A stretch of 64,000 bases of DNA from Texcoconibacillus texcoconensis (GCF_014202575.1 NZ_JACHHB010000014.1:1-64000), one strand, 5' to 3'; positions 44,761 to 54,576 are shown, counted from the stretch's first letter. Translations and numbers: made by a program. The notes: generated by a model from the sequence alone, not told the origin.

Positions 44761-46224
44761 TTATTTCCAAACATATGAAACTTTCGTTAGTTCTCCTTCA
44801 ATTTGTTGTTCATGAGGCTGTGAAGTTAGTTTACTTACAATAATCGCAATTAAAAAGGCTGCAATGAAGCCTGGTACACCTTCCATGACGACCTCGGCTA
44901 ACCCTGATTGATACCAGATAAACACGGCTAGTGCTCCAGCTGCCATACCAGCTCCTGCTCCTGCGTTCGTAAGCTTTTTCCAGTAAAGAGAGAGAATGAG
45001 GACTGGTGCAAAAGTTGCTGCGAGTCCTGCAGAAGCATAAACCGTTAAGAAAAATACAGATTCCGGTGTTGTCACTGCAACAATCGTTGATAAGACGCCG
45101 ATAAGGATAATCACAATTCTTGTGACCAACACGTTTTGTTTATCCGATAGGTTCTTATTAAGGTATTTTGAATAAATATCCTCTGTTAATGCAGAAGAGG
45201 CTGATAGCAACTGTGAGTCAGCTGTTGACATCAATAACCCTAAGAAAATGGCTAATAAAATGCCTCCCCATAGAGGGTGCGCCAATTCCGTTAATGCCAA
45301 TGGAAATATCATCTCTGGGTCTGCTACCTCTGGGAATAATACTCTTCCAGAATATCCCACGAGAAATGCACCCCAATATGTAATCGTTAATGCGGATAAA
45401 CAAATGGCTGCAGATTTTCGGACTTCTGCTGAGCTTTTTAAAGCGAAAAATCGAATCGTATCATGCGGACGACCTATAACATTTAACCCCATGACAAGAA
45501 AACCAAGAACAGAACCGAGTAACGCTGAGCCGGTTGCGCCCATGTTTGCCGAAGTGTACATCGGGCTAATTTCAGCTGTTTGTGCCACAACCGCATTCCA
45601 TCCCCCAGCAACATAAATCATAAAGATACCTAAAATGACGGTCCCGATGACAACGCCAATTCCTTGAAAGTAGTCAGTTAGAGAAACGCCCATCAATCCG
45701 CCGAACAGACAATAAGCAGTAACAACAATTCCTGCAATAATAATCGCTGTCACAGGTTCAAAGCCAAAGACTGTCTGTAACGTCAATCCAGCTGCCGCTA
45801 ATTGCGCTGCTGTATATGCAGACATAAAGATCACTATAGAAATACCTGATACTAAACGTATAAAGTGCGGATTTCCTCTCATTCGTTTAACAAAATAATC
45901 AGTATACGTGACAGCTCCTAGTAATTGAGAATAGTTTCTCACACGCTTGGCAATCACCATATAAGCAAAAAGAAAACCTAAATTAAAACCGATCAATATG
46001 TAAAATACTGAAGGTCCTAAGGAATAAACCATTCCCACGTAACCGATTAGTACCCAAGCGCTCATACCTGAGAATGCATAACTAATAGCAGAAACCCAGC
46101 TTCCTAAATTTCTCCCAGCCAGGTGAAAGCCTTCTTTTGATTTTGTGAATTTAAAAGAGTATATTCCAACACCGATCATTAAAATGAAATAAACAATAAT
46201 TGGAATAATAAGTGCTAGATTCAT
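44761..46224 (-). CDS. sodium/solute symporter (SSS family, PutP-like)
   Basis: The 487-residue membrane protein has about 13 helices. FHLAGRNLGSWVSAISYAFS, GRPHDTIRFFALKS and LGLLMSTADSQLLSASSALT are typical of PutP-type Na+/proline or related carriers. The start follows GAGGGATG and overlaps the small upstream gene by four bases. Divergent peptide- and redox-enzyme genes suggest uptake of an amino acid or small peptide-derived compound; the substrate cannot be read from the sequence. Confidence 0.92.
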   Translation of the reverse strand: MNLALIIPIIVYFILMIGVGIYSFKFTKSKEGFHLAGRNLGSWVSAISYAFSGMSAWVLIGYVGMVYSLGPSVFYILIGFNLGFLFAYMVIAKRVRNYSQLLGAVTYTDYFVKRMRGNPHFIRLVSGISIVIFMSAYTAAQLAAAGLTLQTVFGFEPVTAIIIAGIVVTAYCLFGGLMGVSLTDYFQGIGVVIGTVILGIFMIYVAGGWNAVVAQTAEISPMYTSANMGATGSALLGSVLGFLVMGLNVIGRPHDTIRFFALKSSAEVRKSAAICLSALTITYWGAFLVGYSGRVLFPEVADPEMIFPLALTELAHPLWGGILLAIFLGLLMSTADSQLLSASSALTEDIYSKYLNKNLSDKQNVLVTRIVIILIGVLSTIVAVTTPESVFFLTVYASAGLAATFAPVLILSLYWKKLTNAGAGAGMAAGALAVFIWYQSGLAEVVMEGVPGFIAAFLIAIIVSKLTSQPHEQQIEGELTKVSYVWK

Positions 46225-46379
46225 TTAGCATCCCTCAATTCCTCTTCATAGTTCTTATAATATTGGTCATCTTTCTTTGCTGCCCTTACTTCTAACAAAT
46301 AGTATACAATCGGAATCAGCGTTAAAATCGTAGGAATCACAACTACGACAAACCAAGCCCCCCATGTCCAACCTAACAT
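46221..46379 (-). CDS. small membrane protein, probable symporter partner
   Basis: Started at ATG 46379 behind GGAGGGG, the 52-residue protein has one or two membrane helices (WGAWFVVVVIPTILTLIPIV) and a charged C-terminus (YYKNYEEELRDAK). Small proteins of this kind are often encoded before SSS-family carriers. The ATGA overlap with the symporter gene indicates coupled translation. Confidence 0.75.
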   Translation of the reverse strand: MLGWTWGAWFVVVVIPTILTLIPIVYYLLEVRAAKKDDQYYKNYEEELRDAK

Positions 46380-46637
46380 CAGTGCACCCCTCCAAATATT
46401 CAAATAATTCTAAATACACAATTTATAGTTTTGTATTATATCCTTACTCTTCTCAATTGTAAATAAATAATTTTTAATTTTATAAAAAAATCACTCTATT
46501 TTATCAAAATTTTTATTTGCAACACGTCTAAATTGCTTTTTCTTTAAAAATAAGCATTTATTTTTGACTTTTTTAAAAAAATGGATTAATTTATTAGTTA
46601 AAAGATTCTGACAAAAACGAAGCAAGGGGGACACTTT
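46380..46637. promoter_or_regulatory. AT-rich divergent promoter region
   Basis: The 258-bp gap separates the symporter pair from the rightward peptidase operon. It is very AT-rich and likely holds both promoters and a site for the Lrp-type regulator of the operon. No clear operator was found. Confidence 0.4.
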
Positions 46638-48380
46638 GTGACTACTTCAATCACGTCAACAGAAAAACAAGATATGATAGAAGAGTTAAGCCAAGATCAT
46701 CTCATAGACTACACGAAGCAGATCGCACAATACGTTAGGCTTTCTGGATCCCAAGATGAAGAAAACGCCTTTAAATATATAAAAGATCTATTAGAAAGTT
46801 ACCAATTAAGTCCGAAACTTACTTATGATGATGCCTTCATCAGCATCCCTAAAGAAGCTAGTTTAACTGTTAATAATGAGCAATTTGAATGTATCACACA
46901 TTCTATGGCTGCTTCTGCCACAGAGTTAACAGGGGACATGTTATTCATTTCTAAAGACGATCTTCATCATCTTTCTGATATAGATGGTACAAAGGTTGCG
47001 CTTATTGAGGGGCTTGCCACGCCTGGTATCGTTTACCAAATCGAAAAAACTGGCTTTCAGGCAGCAATTTTTATCAATACAGAATACACATATGAAATGA
47101 TTGTCTCCCCAGTATGGGGTACACCAACACCAGAGAACGTAGAAAAATTACCTAAGATTCCTGTCATTTCAGTCACCGCACCTTCTGGAGAGAAACTGAA
47201 GGAACAGGCACAGCAAGGCTCTTCATGTACATTATCTACTTCAGTAGATACAGGCATTCGCAAGATCCCTACGCTAACCGTTGACATTCAATCTGATCAA
47301 GAAGAGGATTCCTTTATCTTATTTAGTGGACATGTTGACTCCTGGCATTATGGGGCAATGGATAATGGTACAGCGAACGCAACAATGCTTGAAGTCGCAA
47401 GAGTGCTTGCAAAAAACAAACATTTACTTAAACGAAATGTCCGGCTGGCCTTTTGGTCTGGCCATTCTCACGGTCGTTATGCAGGGTCAGCCTTATACTG
47501 TGACACGCACTGGCAGGAACTTTATGATCATTGTGTCGCCCACGTCAATATTGACTCTGTCGGGGGGAACGGTGCGACAGTATTATCTCAAGGCAATTGC
47601 ATGGCAGAAACGAAAAACATCGCCCAAAAAGCGGTTTATGAAGTTACGGAGCAGGATTTTGAAGGAAAGCGTTACGGTAAGGCAGGAGACCAGTCATTTT
47701 GGGGAACCGGGGTCCCTTCCCTATTCATGGGGCTTTCAGAGCAACCACCGTTAGACGGAACGGCCGCTAACGCTCACCAAGAGTTATTCGGACAATCTGG
47801 TAAGTCTTCAGGATTTGGTTGGTGGTGGCATACAACAGAAGATACGACCGATAAAATCAACCCTGAATTCCTACTAAGAGATTGCCAAGTTTACCTTCTT
47901 TCAATTTTAGAGCTCGCCTGTAAAGATCTATTGCCGATTAATCATATCGCTGCTCTAGAAGATATCAAAAATGGCCTTCAAGAATGGGAAGGAAAACTTC
48001 AAGGCGAAATGACGTTAGAAGAACTCCAACAACGTGTCGACTCTCTGATACAACGGGTAGAATCGATCAACATACTAAAGAATGAACCATTAACAGAAGC
48101 GCAATTACAGACATTCAACCATCTAACCATGAAACTCTCACGCTACTTCGTTCCTTTTAACTATGTAGCAGACAACCCTTTTCAATTTGATACCTTATTT
48201 CAACTACCAAGGGTACCAGCCTTACTAGATATTGATGCATTACAAAAAGTATCTCCACAAGATGAGGCAGCATTTTTTATCAAAACGAAGATTCGTAGAA
48301 AAATCAATGAATTATCTTTTCAATTGAATCAAGCTAACCAAGAAATCAACCGATTTTATGAAACATTGAAAAAGGAGTAG
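46638..48380 (+). CDS. M28-family peptidase-like protein with altered active-site motif
   Basis: The 580-residue protein starts at GTG behind AAGGGGGA and has no signal peptide. A PA-like insert lies at about 95-210. The M28 metal-binding parts are visible: FSGHVDSWHYGAMDNGTANA (His and Asp ligands) and later HVNIDSVGG. The usual Glu-Glu motif is replaced by SGHSHGRYAGS, so the catalytic Glu appears to be a His. I believe a subfamily with GHSxGRYAGS exists. The C-terminal 150 residues are helical. It may act on an amino-acid conjugate rather than on peptides. Confidence 0.82.
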   Translation: MTTSITSTEKQDMIEELSQDHLIDYTKQIAQYVRLSGSQDEENAFKYIKDLLESYQLSPKLTYDDAFISIPKEASLTVNNEQFECITHSMAASATELTGDMLFISKDDLHHLSDIDGTKVALIEGLATPGIVYQIEKTGFQAAIFINTEYTYEMIVSPVWGTPTPENVEKLPKIPVISVTAPSGEKLKEQAQQGSSCTLSTSVDTGIRKIPTLTVDIQSDQEEDSFILFSGHVDSWHYGAMDNGTANATMLEVARVLAKNKHLLKRNVRLAFWSGHSHGRYAGSALYCDTHWQELYDHCVAHVNIDSVGGNGATVLSQGNCMAETKNIAQKAVYEVTEQDFEGKRYGKAGDQSFWGTGVPSLFMGLSEQPPLDGTAANAHQELFGQSGKSSGFGWWWHTTEDTTDKINPEFLLRDCQVYLLSILELACKDLLPINHIAALEDIKNGLQEWEGKLQGEMTLEELQQRVDSLIQRVESINILKNEPLTEAQLQTFNHLTMKLSRYFVPFNYVADNPFQFDTLFQLPRVPALLDIDALQKVSPQDEAAFFIKTKIRRKINELSFQLNQANQEINRFYETLKKE

Positions 48381-48385
48381 ATAGA

Positions 48386-49399
48386 ATGACGAACTTATTT
48401 TCACCTATTCAACTAAAAGGTGTAGACATCCCTAATCGCATCATGCTTTCCCCTATGTGTCAGTATCAAGTGAAGAATAATGACGGAATGCCAAATGATT
48501 GGCACTACATACATTTAACAAGTCGAGCTATTGGCGGTGTTGGGCTTATCTGCCTTGAGATGACAAATATCGAAGCAAGAGGAAGAATCACGGAGAATTG
48601 CCTTGGGTTGTGGGAAGAAAGTCAGCTTGAGAGCTACAAAAAAATCATTGATGCATGTAAGTCCTACGGTTCTAAAGTAGCGGTTCAAATCGCTCATGCT
48701 GGGAGAAAATCGAAAATTGCATCCGGTGACGTCGTCGCGCCAAGTGAAATGCCATTTTCTGATGACTCCCCCTCTCCTAGGAGCTTAGAGACTCAAGAAA
48801 TAAAAGATATTGTAAGACAATTCGGTAAAAGTACAGAACTAGCTGTCAAAGCAGGATTTGACATGATCGAACTGCACGGGGCACACGGATATCTATTACA
48901 TCAATTTATCTCTCCTTCTTGTAATAAAAGAGAAGATGAATATAGCGAATATGACCGCTTCCCTTTAGAAGTCATTAAAGAAGTCCGAAATAATATGCCT
49001 GATGATATGCCTTTAATTTTAAGAATTTCAGCAATTGAATACGGGGACGGGGCCTATGATTTCCATCATATCAAACAAATGATTCCTGCATTTATTGAGG
49101 CAGGCGTCGATGCCTTTGATGTGAGTACCGGTGGGAACTCTCCGCAAAGGCCGCCTGAAATATTTGCTGGGTTTCAAGTAAAGTATGCAGAAGCGATCAA
49201 ACAAGAATTTGATATTCCTGTTATTAGTGTTGGATCTCTTGAAGATGCTGAAGTTGCACAACAAGTGATCGAACAAGAGCAAGCAGATATGGTAGCCATC
49301 GGTCGAGGACTTTTACGTTACCCTTATTGGCCAAAGGAAGCAGCGGAAAAATTAGGTCTAACGTTCAACTTGCCTGGTGTTTACGATATTGGATATTAA
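48386..49399 (+). CDS. namA: old yellow enzyme, NADPH dehydrogenase NamA/YqjM type
   Basis: The 337-residue flavoprotein starts behind AAAGGAG, five bases past the peptidase gene. YqjM-type residues are visible: Cys25 in LSPMCQYQ, the His pair in ELHGAHGYLLHQF, and the FMN-phosphate region SVGSLEDAE with VAIGRGLLRYP. It reduces activated C=C bonds with NADPH. In this operon it likely processes an unsaturated carbonyl compound. Confidence 0.92.
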   Translation: MTNLFSPIQLKGVDIPNRIMLSPMCQYQVKNNDGMPNDWHYIHLTSRAIGGVGLICLEMTNIEARGRITENCLGLWEESQLESYKKIIDACKSYGSKVAVQIAHAGRKSKIASGDVVAPSEMPFSDDSPSPRSLETQEIKDIVRQFGKSTELAVKAGFDMIELHGAHGYLLHQFISPSCNKREDEYSEYDRFPLEVIKEVRNNMPDDMPLILRISAIEYGDGAYDFHHIKQMIPAFIEAGVDAFDVSTGGNSPQRPPEIFAGFQVKYAEAIKQEFDIPVISVGSLEDAEVAQQVIEQEQADMVAIGRGLLRYPYWPKEAAEKLGLTFNLPGVYDIGY

Positions 49400-49429
49400 T
49401 TTCAGCTACTGAAAATTGGAGGGGAAAAA

Positions 49430-50485
49430 ATGAAATTCACTTTTATTGGAGCAGGCGCAATTGGCGGTGTTGTAGGTGCTTACCTCGCCAAAGCAGGGGA
49501 AGATGTTACCTTAGTTGACGTCAATGAAGAACATATCAATGAAATACAAAAGAACGGTCTCAATATTCAAACCCAAGAGGAGTCATGGACAACAAAAGAA
49601 GTAAAGGCGAAAACGATGAATGACCTAAAGAAAAGCAAAGAACCGCTTGATGTTGTTGTACTCGCTGTAAAAGCACAACACACTTCGGAAGCAGTCAATG
49701 ATATCAAAGACCTTCTTCAGAAAGATTCCGTCGTCATCTCTATGCAAAACGGATTAACAGAAAATATTATCTCCTCCATCATCGGTCAAGATCGAACGAT
49801 CGGAAGTTTTGTTAATCTTTTTGCAGACTATTTAGAACCAGGACTGATTCAATACGGAGGCGTCGGTTCACTGTTCATCGGAGAGCTTAGCGGAGAATTA
49901 TCCCCTCGCTTACTCGCTCTTGAAGAAAAATTCAAGGCATGGGGAGATGCAAAGGCAACGGACAATATTTACGGTTATCTATGGAGTAAACTTGCATTCG
50001 GGGCGATTTTAACAGCAACAGCAACTGTCGATGAAAAAATGGCTGAAGTGATTAATCCAACTGATAACCGGAAAATGTTTGTCGAGTTAGCTACAGAAGT
50101 GCTAAAAGTAGCTGATCAAAACGGCATTCAACCGATGAGCTTTGATAATTGGGAACCAAACATCATTTACCAAAAAAACAAAGAAAGAGATTGGGATACA
50201 ATCAACGAGCACTTTGATAAGCTCGTCGCTAGACTCCGTTCTTACAAAAAAGTGAAGTCTGGCATTTGGCGAGACCTCGCTGTCCGGAAAAGGAAAACAG
50301 AGGTTCCATTTCACCTCTCCCCTGTCATCGAACGTGGCCAAGACCTTAACATTGATATGAGTCTAACGAAAAAGACACTTGACCTCATTGTTGAACTTGA
50401 AAACCAAGAGCGCGAAATGTCTTGGGAAAACATCGAATCATTGAAACAATTAGCAAATCAAAAACAAAAATCATTAAATGGCTAG
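49430..50485 (+). CDS. ketopantoate reductase family protein (ApbA/PanE-like)
   Basis: The 351-residue protein starts behind GGAGGGG. The N-terminal FTFIGAGAIGGVVGAYLAKA is the NADP-binding motif, and VVLAVKAQHTSEAV and SMQNGLTENI follow as in the family. At 351 residues it is longer than typical PanE (about 300). The operon context points to a catabolic 2-keto acid reductase rather than pantothenate synthesis. Confidence 0.88.
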   Translation: MKFTFIGAGAIGGVVGAYLAKAGEDVTLVDVNEEHINEIQKNGLNIQTQEESWTTKEVKAKTMNDLKKSKEPLDVVVLAVKAQHTSEAVNDIKDLLQKDSVVISMQNGLTENIISSIIGQDRTIGSFVNLFADYLEPGLIQYGGVGSLFIGELSGELSPRLLALEEKFKAWGDAKATDNIYGYLWSKLAFGAILTATATVDEKMAEVINPTDNRKMFVELATEVLKVADQNGIQPMSFDNWEPNIIYQKNKERDWDTINEHFDKLVARLRSYKKVKSGIWRDLAVRKRKTEVPFHLSPVIERGQDLNIDMSLTKKTLDLIVELENQEREMSWENIESLKQLANQKQKSLNG

Positions 50486-50552
50486 ATATCTATTTTTTTG
50501 AATATGATATAGTCAACCTAAATTCAAAAAAACAGTAAAGGTGGGTTGGCAC

Positions 50553-51038
50553 TTGTTTGATAAAATGAATGAAGACTTTTCTATTGATCAATTAGATCGA
50601 CAAATTGTTGAGATTTTACAAAAAGATGGTCGCATTTCGTATACTGAGCTATCGGAACAGCTCGACACAACCGCGAGTACGATCCGAAATCGAGTTCAAC
50701 GATTAACAGATAACAACTTCATTAAAGTAGTCGGCGTTGTGAACCCTTTCCTAACAGGGATGGAGACAGTCGCTTTCATCGGCGTAAAAATTGACCTACC
50801 CAAATATGATGACATCGTAGAAGCACTACGAAAGATTCCGGAAGTACGATTTATCGCTGGAGCTTCAGGCGGGTATGATTTATTTATTCAAGTCATCACA
50901 ACGAATAACATGAGTCTCTTCCAAATTATAAGACAAGATATTAGCGATATCGATGGGATCGCGTCATTGGAAACGCACATGCTTTTTGACATTCACAAAC
51001 AAACATACGATTGGGGTACTGGCCAAGATAAAGTATGA
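50553..51038 (+). CDS. Lrp/AsnC-family transcriptional regulator
   Basis: I prefer the TTG at 50553, seven bases behind AAAGGTGGG; a GTG at 50541 and an ATG at 50565 are alternatives. The ~161-residue product has the N-terminal helix-turn-helix (LDRQIVEILQKDGRISYTEL, STIRNRVQRL) and the C-terminal RAM domain (about 80-150). It probably senses an amino acid and controls the divergent symporter and the operon it ends. Confidence 0.92.
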   Translation: MFDKMNEDFSIDQLDRQIVEILQKDGRISYTELSEQLDTTASTIRNRVQRLTDNNFIKVVGVVNPFLTGMETVAFIGVKIDLPKYDDIVEALRKIPEVRFIAGASGGYDLFIQVITTNNMSLFQIIRQDISDIDGIASLETHMLFDIHKQTYDWGTGQDKV

Positions 51039-51049
51039 ATCAGTGAGAA

Positions 51050-51845
51050 GCACGGGGACGGACCTTCTTTGCCAAATTTGTAATCAGAAGCACGAGAGAA
51101 GCACGGGGACGGACCTTCTTTGCCAAATTTGTAATCATAATGTAATCATTTCTCCTTGATGATGCGCTCAAAGGGGCAAACAAATATTTTAGCTAAATCA
51201 AAAACTCGAACATTGATATCTTATCTGTAGTTTGTTTTATCCCCTCCGACTGAAGACTCCCTCTGCAATCGCGAGAAGGGCTTGGTTCCAGGGGAGGGGG
51301 TATTTCACGACATTTTTCACCTTCCATAACCTAAAATACTGTCAGTACCAATGGCATCGTCTTGTTTCATCGTTTCAAATCGCTTTAGCGAGTGCAACAA
51401 ACACCATAAGGAACATGCTACTGATACACTTATCACCATATATTTTAGAAAGAAATTACGCGAAGCATCGCGGTACCCCTAAAAGGACGGCAAAAGCTTT
51501 TCCCTATCATTCATGTATAACAATATTAGAACGGAGCAACAATATGTCGCATGAAGTTGTTATCACTAAAAAAGTAACCACCTACTATCCTTTGTTCGAG
51601 GGGTAGGCGGTTACTTTTTTGTTTTTTCTTTTAACGATTTCTAGAACCATTCTCCACACACTTACCAGAGCGATACAATCAGATTCTAACAATCTATAAT
51701 CATGGTAACTGTTAAGGTTTCTCAGGAATATCCTTTCCACCTTTATTACCTTGCCGCCTTCACGCTTTGTTACACTTTCATTACAAATTTGGCAAACTAA
51801 ATACGTCCCCGTGCTTCCCCTGCTGCCGTCCCCGTGCTGCCTCAC
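51050..51845. repeat. composite repeat element with inverted REP-like ends (copy B)
   Basis: The left end (51050-51140) has two partly repeated units GAAGCACGGGGACGGACC / TTTGCCAAATTTGTAATCA. The right end (51765-51840) is the inverse: GTTACACTTTCATTACAAAT, TTGGCAAAC, ACGTCCCCGTGCTTCC, followed by two more CCCCGTGCTGCC repeats that run up to the RAYT stop codon. The interior from 51140 to about 51425 and around 51690-51765 matches copy A. It has no convincing gene. Confidence 0.85.
51568..51620. terminator. bidirectional terminator inside copy B
   Basis: AAAAAAGTAACC-A-CCTAC pairs with GTAGG-C-GGTTACTTTTTT. U runs exist in both directions. This part is absent from copy A. Confidence 0.75.
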
Positions 51846-52618
51846 GCCTTATAAACAAAGTTAGGCGAAACGCCTAATATCCTTGCTGCTTGGCGTTGCG
51901 AGATGCCTTCAATGGCTTTGACTTTTCTCAATAAATGATTTCTACTTACCTTTGGCAAACTTTTCACTTGCGGAATCTCAATCGAACCAAGCACCTTCTT
52001 GATTTCAACTCGCGCTTCTTCATCTGACAACCTTCGCCGATAAGCTGTCTCGTCAAGACATTGATCGGAAGTTTTCCGTTCATTAAATACCTTAAACGTT
52101 GCTCGCGCGGTTGCTAGATCAGTAGAAAACATCTTTAAAGCCAACCCTGTATCTAATAACCGCTCTGGATACACTTCTTCATTATAATATCCAAGACAAC
52201 TACTCCACGGCCACTGATCAACTTGATTAACCATACCTGCTTTCACCGGATTCTGATGAATATACCTCACAACCGTCAGAAAATACCGCCTCGACTCAAC
52301 ATTCTCACTCTTAAATCGATCTTGAAAAAGATGACCTTGCGTGCGATATTTCCAATTATAATACAAAGCGAAACTAACACCGATTCGCTTCATTGTAAGC
52401 GAAATGTCCTCATTTCCTTCTCTTACTAAGAGATGAACATGATTACTCATCAAACACCAAGCATATACGGTCATTTCCGCTTGGATTTTGCACTTCAAAA
52501 ACGTACCAAGAAATCTCATCCGATCTTCATCGTCATGGAAAATTTCTTGCCCGTTCGCACCTCTCCACATGATATGATAGATTCCGTATGCACTCTTGCT
52601 CCTTGGTTTACGACCCAT
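51842..52618 (-). CDS. REP-associated tyrosine transposase (RAYT, Y1_Tnp family)
   Basis: The ~258-residue protein has the Y1 transposase core: YHIMWRGANGQEIFHDDEDR near the start, the HUH metal motif in YAWCLMSNHVHLLV, and the catalytic Tyr in VRYIHQNPVKAG. The C-terminus has a helix-turn-helix (GISQRQAARILGVSPNFV). Such single-copy enzymes nick REP hairpins and are thought to move them. The gene overlaps the end of comM: a GTG at 52627 overlaps its stop, and the ATG at 52618 is the alternative start. Its stop codon abuts a REP-like unit, and many such units surround it. Confidence 0.92.
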   Translation of the reverse strand: MGRKPRSKSAYGIYHIMWRGANGQEIFHDDEDRMRFLGTFLKCKIQAEMTVYAWCLMSNHVHLLVREGNEDISLTMKRIGVSFALYYNWKYRTQGHLFQDRFKSENVESRRYFLTVVRYIHQNPVKAGMVNQVDQWPWSSCLGYYNEEVYPERLLDTGLALKMFSTDLATARATFKVFNERKTSDQCLDETAYRRRLSDEEARVEIKKVLGSIEIPQVKSLPKVSRNHLLRKVKAIEGISQRQAARILGVSPNFVYKA

Positions 52619-52623
52619 CACAA

Positions 52624-54183
52624 TCACCGCTTTATATAGTCATCAATGGTTCTCTTTTCACCTGTTAACAATTTCGTATCCAACGTCGGACGACTCAGCT
52701 TTCTTAACGTCATCGCTTCTAACAAACTTTCATCTGATATTTCATTTTCACCCTTTACATCAGCAATCGTTCTAGCTAAGCGGATCATTTTGATTTGCAC
52801 ACGATTGCTAAGGGCCTCTCGAACCGAGAGACGCTGGATAAGCTGTTGCTGTTCGCCCGTTAATGGAGACATTTTCAGCAAATGTTCATACGGAACGCTC
52901 CCGTTACAAACCTTTTCACCGTACCGTTGATATTGCCGCTCCCGTGCGATTTGCACACGTTGTTTGATCACTTCAGACGATTCAATCCCTTGAAAATCAT
53001 GCCCTTTAAGGTGAACAGATTTTAACGATAATAAAATGTCAATTCGATCTAAAACAGGCCCGGAGACACGATTTTGATACGTTTGGATTTGCTTTTTGGA
53101 ACACGTACAGTATTGGGTCTTGGAACCGAAGTATCCGCATGGGCAAGGGTTCATCGCAGCGAGAAAAATAAATTTTGCGGGGTAAGTTACTGTGGAATGA
53201 ACGCGACTAATCGTCACTTGTTCATTTTCTAACGGTTGCCTTAACATATCTAACGTTTTCTTGGAGAATTCAGCAAGTTCATCTAAGAAGAGGACACCAC
53301 GATGAGCGAGCGACACTTCACCTGGTTTCGGGTTTGTCCCCCCACCGATAAGTGAGACAGCAGACGCGGAGTGATGGGGATGGCGGTAGGGAGGCATAGA
53401 TAGGGACGAGTCATCAGCCCCAGCTAATTGATAAAGACTCATTTTTTCAAGTTGGGCTTCTTTTGAAAGTGACGGTAAAATGGAAGGAAACGTTTCTGCC
53501 AATAAACTTTTCCCACAACCAGGCGGACCATCCATTAACACATAATGTTCACCTGCCGCCGCAATTTCAAGCGCCCATTTTGCAAAGTCATGACCAATCA
53601 CTTGTTGAAAGTCCTTGTCTACGACTTGCTCTTCGTCTTTTACTGCTTCAGGCTGATCAAACGAGAGGGGCGGCTGTCCGGAAAAAATATCGATGACATC
53701 TTGAAGGGATTGAATGTAGATCAGTTCCAAATCATCCATTTCAATTTTAGGAAGCGTCGGATCAAAGGGAAGGAAAAGCCTCTTCAGATTTAATTTCTTC
53801 GCCGCAAGAACAGCAGCGATCATCCCTTCGACAGGGAGCACCGACCCATCTAACGATAATGCGCCAATGAAAGCAGCATCGTCAGGAATGTTCTCTTTTA
53901 GAAAATCACCACTCTTTAAAACACCCAGCGCAATCGCTAAGTCAAAAAGCGGCCCGTTTTTCTTCTGCTCCGCCGGCGATAAGTTAATCACCACTTTCAT
54001 ATCAACCAATGGAAACCCCATACTATGTAACGTCGCAGACACCCGTTCCTTCGATTCTTTCACCGAAGCATCAGGTAGACCAACGATCACAATCGACTCA
54101 AGCCCATCCATGACTTGTACTTCCGCTTGAACAACATACCCTTGCAAACCTTTTAAACCAATGCTCGTTACTTTTGACGACAT
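52624..54183 (-). CDS. comM: YifB/ComM-type Mg-chelatase-like AAA+ ATPase
   Basis: Started at MSSKVTSIGLKGLQGYVVQ (ATG 54183) behind GGAGGAATC, the product has 519 residues. The N-domain has IVGLPDASVKESKERVSATL. Walker A is MDGPPGCGKSLLAETFP, Walker B-like GVLFLDELAEF, and a Cys-rich insert NPCPCGYFGSKTQYCTC follows. ComM is a helicase that supports branch migration during natural transformation. A partial copy of its 5' end lies at 54985. Confidence 0.93.
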   Translation of the reverse strand: MSSKVTSIGLKGLQGYVVQAEVQVMDGLESIVIVGLPDASVKESKERVSATLHSMGFPLVDMKVVINLSPAEQKKNGPLFDLAIALGVLKSGDFLKENIPDDAAFIGALSLDGSVLPVEGMIAAVLAAKKLNLKRLFLPFDPTLPKIEMDDLELIYIQSLQDVIDIFSGQPPLSFDQPEAVKDEEQVVDKDFQQVIGHDFAKWALEIAAAGEHYVLMDGPPGCGKSLLAETFPSILPSLSKEAQLEKMSLYQLAGADDSSLSMPPYRHPHHSASAVSLIGGGTNPKPGEVSLAHRGVLFLDELAEFSKKTLDMLRQPLENEQVTISRVHSTVTYPAKFIFLAAMNPCPCGYFGSKTQYCTCSKKQIQTYQNRVSGPVLDRIDILLSLKSVHLKGHDFQGIESSEVIKQRVQIARERQYQRYGEKVCNGSVPYEHLLKMSPLTGEQQQLIQRLSVREALSNRVQIKMIRLARTIADVKGENEISDESLLEAMTLRKLSRPTLDTKLLTGEKRTIDDYIKR

Positions 54184-54576
54184 ATTCGATTCCTCCAATA
54201 TATCCATTTGATTTTGTGATAACAAAAGGGAGTATTCGCGATGTTACTGACGTAGATTGATGATGTGTGAATGACACTTGGGGTAAGCAATACAACTTGA
54301 GGTTAGACGACGAAAAGCTACAATCAATCAGGAAATGATGTGAGTATAAATTTAGGTATTTAAAAAAGGGAAGTCATTGTTAGCGGTCGTTCATTTCAGG
54401 TAAATCGTCGAGGATGACACGGAGAAGGTAGAGTCGTCCAAAAATGTAGGACTACATCACATAGAAATATACATGTTTATTTGAACTTCCTTTATCATAC
54501 AACAAAATGTGAAATATTTCACCTATAAAACATTACCTTTGCAACATTTTTTCAAACATTCAAAAGAAAATACAAA

